The notes beneath the pieces are model-generated. The model was not told the DNA's origin and searched no databases. It was given only the letters and a program-made list of their open reading frames with translations. From NCBI GenBank assembly GCA_000697665.1, contig KL197740.1:268441-332440 (forward strand): DNA of 64,000 nucleotides, written 5' to 3'. Origin of the DNA: Jaapia argillacea MUCL 33604 (lineage: Eukaryota; Basidiomycota; Agaricomycetes; Jaapiales; Jaapiaceae). This document shows positions 61,135 to 64,000 of the stretch, piece after piece (position 1 is the first letter of the stretch; each line of letters begins with the position of its first letter). The translations under genes and the position numbers were made by a program.

Positions 61135-62599
61135 TCAGACCAACACATCACTCAACCACTGCCTCATCTGCTGGACTCTGCTCGTCTCCCCAGGAGATCG
61201 CGTCATCTTCCAAACCCTGTCCATTCCCTCACACATATCCATTAGGATCTTTTCGGTCTCTGCCCGGAGAAATTTCTGAACTTCGTCTCCGTGGACTTTG
61301 ATGGACTTCCGGACGTGGGATTGCCAGTCTCGATGAGATTGGATTCTAGTCAGAGACGTACGAGGGGTGGCGTGGTGAGAGCCGGCCGAGTTCTGCACCC
61401 AAATATCCTGGTGGTTCAAGATCGATCTTGTCAGTCTTCGTTACCACTGATGGTGAAGAACTCACGTCGATCGGAAGCACATGCAATTCGATCACCGAGG
61501 GTAGTACGTCGCCCTTCTCGTGCCCATGGAGGATGTCGGCCATGATCCTCGAGAAAAGTTTTGTGATGTGGTCGCGGACCGTCTTTTGTACCGGGCTGGT
61601 CATCGATATATCCTTCATGGGAGTTTCGTCGACCATGTGATGCTCCTTGCATATTTCCACCAATTCGTCGCGCCAGAGCGTTTGCTGCAATGTCCCTATC
61701 AGCATCTTTTGAACTCTACCCCTGACAACCCCACTTATCGACTCTCCCCTCCATGGTGTGTTTGTTTCGACGATCCCTGGCCTCCAGTTTTCGAGCATCT
61801 GTCCTACGATGTCGACTGGTGCCGATAGCCCAAACAATTCGAGCTTGGCGTGGGTTATGATCCCATTGGCAGCCTGGTCAATGGCCGTGGGCAGCGCATC
61901 GTCCACTGTATCCCATCGTATAGCGTCAAGGTGCGAAGGGGATCGAGCGATATTCAAGATAGCTTGTCGAACGACGAGTGTGAAGATGGTGCGGGCGAAG
62001 AAGTAACAGTTGTATTCCTGCAGTGTGTATTTGCTCGCTATCTCGTCCCGATTGATCGCGAGGCATACGTCGAGGATGAATTGAAGGTCCAAATGCACGT
62101 CCCGCCCGAATACCATCTCCGCCAAGCACGTATGCTCTTCTATTTTGCACAAGTCGCCCTTCAGGTCGCGGTCGAGGGTATCCCACGCTTCGCATCCGCC
62201 TGGCTGGAAGGTTTGGGTTGGGCTGGCTTTGGGATCTGGACTTCTTTCGAACCGCATGATAGTCCCTGTGCGGAGTTGGACGAATATGTATTCGTGCGAG
62301 AAAAAACCCTTCTCTCTCATCCACCTGATCTTGGCAATATCCGTCCTCTCCTTTTCCTTCAGTCTCGAAAACCAATCAAATACTTCACCTTGGCCCCATA
62401 ATATCCGGTGAAGACCCTCGGCTGAGCCGGATAACAGTCTTAGGCTGGCCATGCCTATGGATGGCGAGAGATGCGCGGGTAGATGAGTACCCCTCACCCA
62501 TTCCACACCATGAGTCACGTGCTGCACGAGGCGGCCAATGTGCTTGTGCGGGTGTTCGGCGTCGCGATGAAACAGAGGGGCGAGCAAGGTTTCGAACAT
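61135..62599 (-). CDS. Two-exon gene, 468 aa, unknown function
   Basis: Exon 1 is 62599-61466 (378 codons from ATG) and exon 2 is 61407-61135. The 58-bp intron (GTGAGT to CACCAG) joins LPID to DIWVQNSAG in frame. The protein is mostly helical. It has SHEYIFVQLRTGTIMRFERS (H102) followed about 95 residues later by YTLQEYNCYFFARTIFTLVV (N197, C198). A histidine on a strand and a later Asn-Cys pair also occur in NlpC/P60/LRAT-type cysteine enzymes, but the spacing alone cannot prove that. From memory, similar proteins with a NCYFF motif are common and uncharacterised in basidiomycetes. I chose the ATG at 62599 because upstream codons in frame have no ATG. It is CpG-rich with no break, so probably functional. 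Confidence 0.75.
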
Positions 62600-64000
62600 G
62601 TTGGCAGGTTTGGGAAGAGGGTGTAAATGGGATCGCGCAGTTTCGTGGGCCTGCAACTTCTGCTTTCTTATGGGTCAAAACGTATGTTCTCCTCGTTGCC
62701 GAGCCAGCGTTTGAACCTTAACATAGGTCCCTTCTTCAGAATCCTGCGTGTGACATTTTGACAGTGTTTGTCGTCAGCTGAGAATGACGATCCGGTGATT
62801 TAAGGCACCGGCGTGTTCGTGCATGAACATTTCGAAGTTTCCGGCCTACGGACATGCCCATCCTCCCTTCGACGAATTCGAACCAAAGTCGATCTCTCAT
62901 CATCTATATGTCCCCGACCGCGATACCTCGTGTCGCACCATCGACACCTGGTCCTTCAATAACGTCCCACAGCTCTTGCGAGCCGCTCTGGTTGAAAAGG
63001 CTGTTCCTATCCGATATCATGATTCGGATCGATCCTCGATATTAAACCCACCCGGCCTTCCAGCAGGATTGGCACATACTTATTCCGCGCAAGCACCACT
63101 CCCGTTGATCTCTCGCTTTCGAGAGGGCTCATGCTCGTGTCGTCGACAAAGCCTGCGATACGGCTTGATTGGTACTTAATAGGTCCAACGCAATCAGACA
63201 ATGAGTTCAACATAACCATCGGAGTTAACAACCACCGGACCTAGCTCGTCGAATGCCAACGGTTGGTCGGGGGTTGACTTTGCGACCGACTGAGAGGGTC
63301 GCGTATCGCCGTCGATGCTGGTGCTGGAGGCGCTAATGTCGGCGCGTCAGCGTCCATGTTTGTGGGGCAGTCAGGGAGCAGTCAACAATGACGGCACAAA
63401 GTAAATGACTGGTATCGCCCCGATCACAACGTGCCAATCGCCTGGTGAGGTTAGGTGTTATCTTCGCGACTTCACGCACGCCTTGCCTATTTCCTTATTT
63501 TTGCCATGTCTGGCGTTCCTGAATGTCGAGGGTCATCCCCTCAATGACCGAAAAAATGGCCTAGCGATTGGCAAAGTATTCGATTGGCGGAAGTGCAGCT
63601 GCTTCTCTCAAGCCTTATCGCGCACTTCTGTTCGTGATGTTCTTCTAATTTCGTCATCTCTTTCTTTAGCTCACCTACATATCCACGAGAACATGCGCCC
63701 CTTCGGCATTTTCGCTCCAGAGGCTCTGCTCTTATCGTGACGATCTTATAAAGTCTCGACGGCTGCTGAGCTGAACCATTGGACCATTTGACGTACTCCT
63801 GCGAACGATGTCAACGCCGGGAGAATCGGAGTTTAGGCCGCTGCTAGGTATCGTCGCATCTGCGAATTCATCTATCTGTCTCAATTGACTCTTGCTCTAG
63901 ATCAGAGTGTGGGATACGGTGTTGTCGTTGGTAGGGTTCCGCCCCGAAGGGATCCTGACACTCCTTGACATTCTAATTGACCTTTTAGGTGTCGGGTTCT
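62600..64000. other. No recognisable gene
   Basis: Open frames at 62823-63179 and 63405-63740 (plus) and 63007-63231 (minus) have no motif and no clear splice context. The region is CpG-rich and may hold the 5' flank of the gene at 61135-62599 and exons of a gene beyond the window. Confidence 0.35.

Noticed and set aside
61850-62401. A 183-codon plus-strand frame
   Set aside because: It is antisense to the intact two-exon gene at 61135-62599, whose protein is far more credible.

Overview
The window looks like DNA from a mushroom-forming basidiomycete (Agaricomycetes). The reasons are many short GT-AG introns of about 45-75 bp, a Plavaka-type (CACTA-like) DNA transposon, a TET/JBP-like oxygenase gene of the kind expanded in these fungi, basidiomycete-type P-loop GTPases and F-box/leucine-rich genes, chromodomain Gypsy elements and a tyrosine-recombinase retroelement. 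All names come from reading translations; no database search was run.

The window has two compartments. Bases 1 to about 49,500 are a repeat-rich graveyard, poor in CpG, in which I found no intact gene. In order it holds: a Gypsy-family LTR (1-551); a broken WD40 gene (790-2640); one arm of an inverted duplicated repeat (2690-4440); a decayed unknown gene (5279-6790); a DIRS/Ngaro-like element (7000-11200); another decayed unknown gene (12030-13850); the second arm of the inverted repeat (14205-16440); a pseudogene for a Q/P/S-rich protein (17343-20355) running directly into a glucose-6-phosphate isomerase pseudogene (20352-21900); a TET/JBP-like oxygenase pseudogene (23289-26284); a Plavaka transposase fragment split by a Gypsy element with both LTRs and a 5-bp target duplication (29255-39059); a second Gypsy fragment in the other orientation (39180-42095); a mutated copy of part of a GTPase gene (44945-45285); an 875-bp CACTG-ended foldback element (46147-47021); and an F-box pseudogene (47313-49240).

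Bases from about 52,000 to 64,000 are CpG-rich and hold genes that read cleanly. The clearest is a 15-exon gene (59089 to 56234, minus strand) for a predicted 671-residue protein: an N-terminal helical region, a P-loop GTPase and a glycine-rich hydrophobic segment. A second GTPase gene (from 52161, minus strand) lies on the border between the compartments; its 5' exons are clean and its 3' end is uncertain, and it contains a 79-bp tandem repeat in which every unit looks like a complete intron. A two-exon gene (62599 to 61135, minus strand) predicts a 468-residue basidiomycete protein of unknown function. F-box/LRR-like fragments lie between them.

The common thread is mutation at CpG. In the left compartment, premature stops in the non-viral genes are nearly all CGA-to-TGA, CAA-to-TAA or CAG-to-TAG type changes. 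The GTPase copy at 44.9 kb, laid beside its intact relative at 57.4 kb, has lost most CpGs to TpG or CpA. This fits cytosine methylation plus deamination, or a RIP-like process, acting on duplicated DNA and stopping near 50-52 kb.
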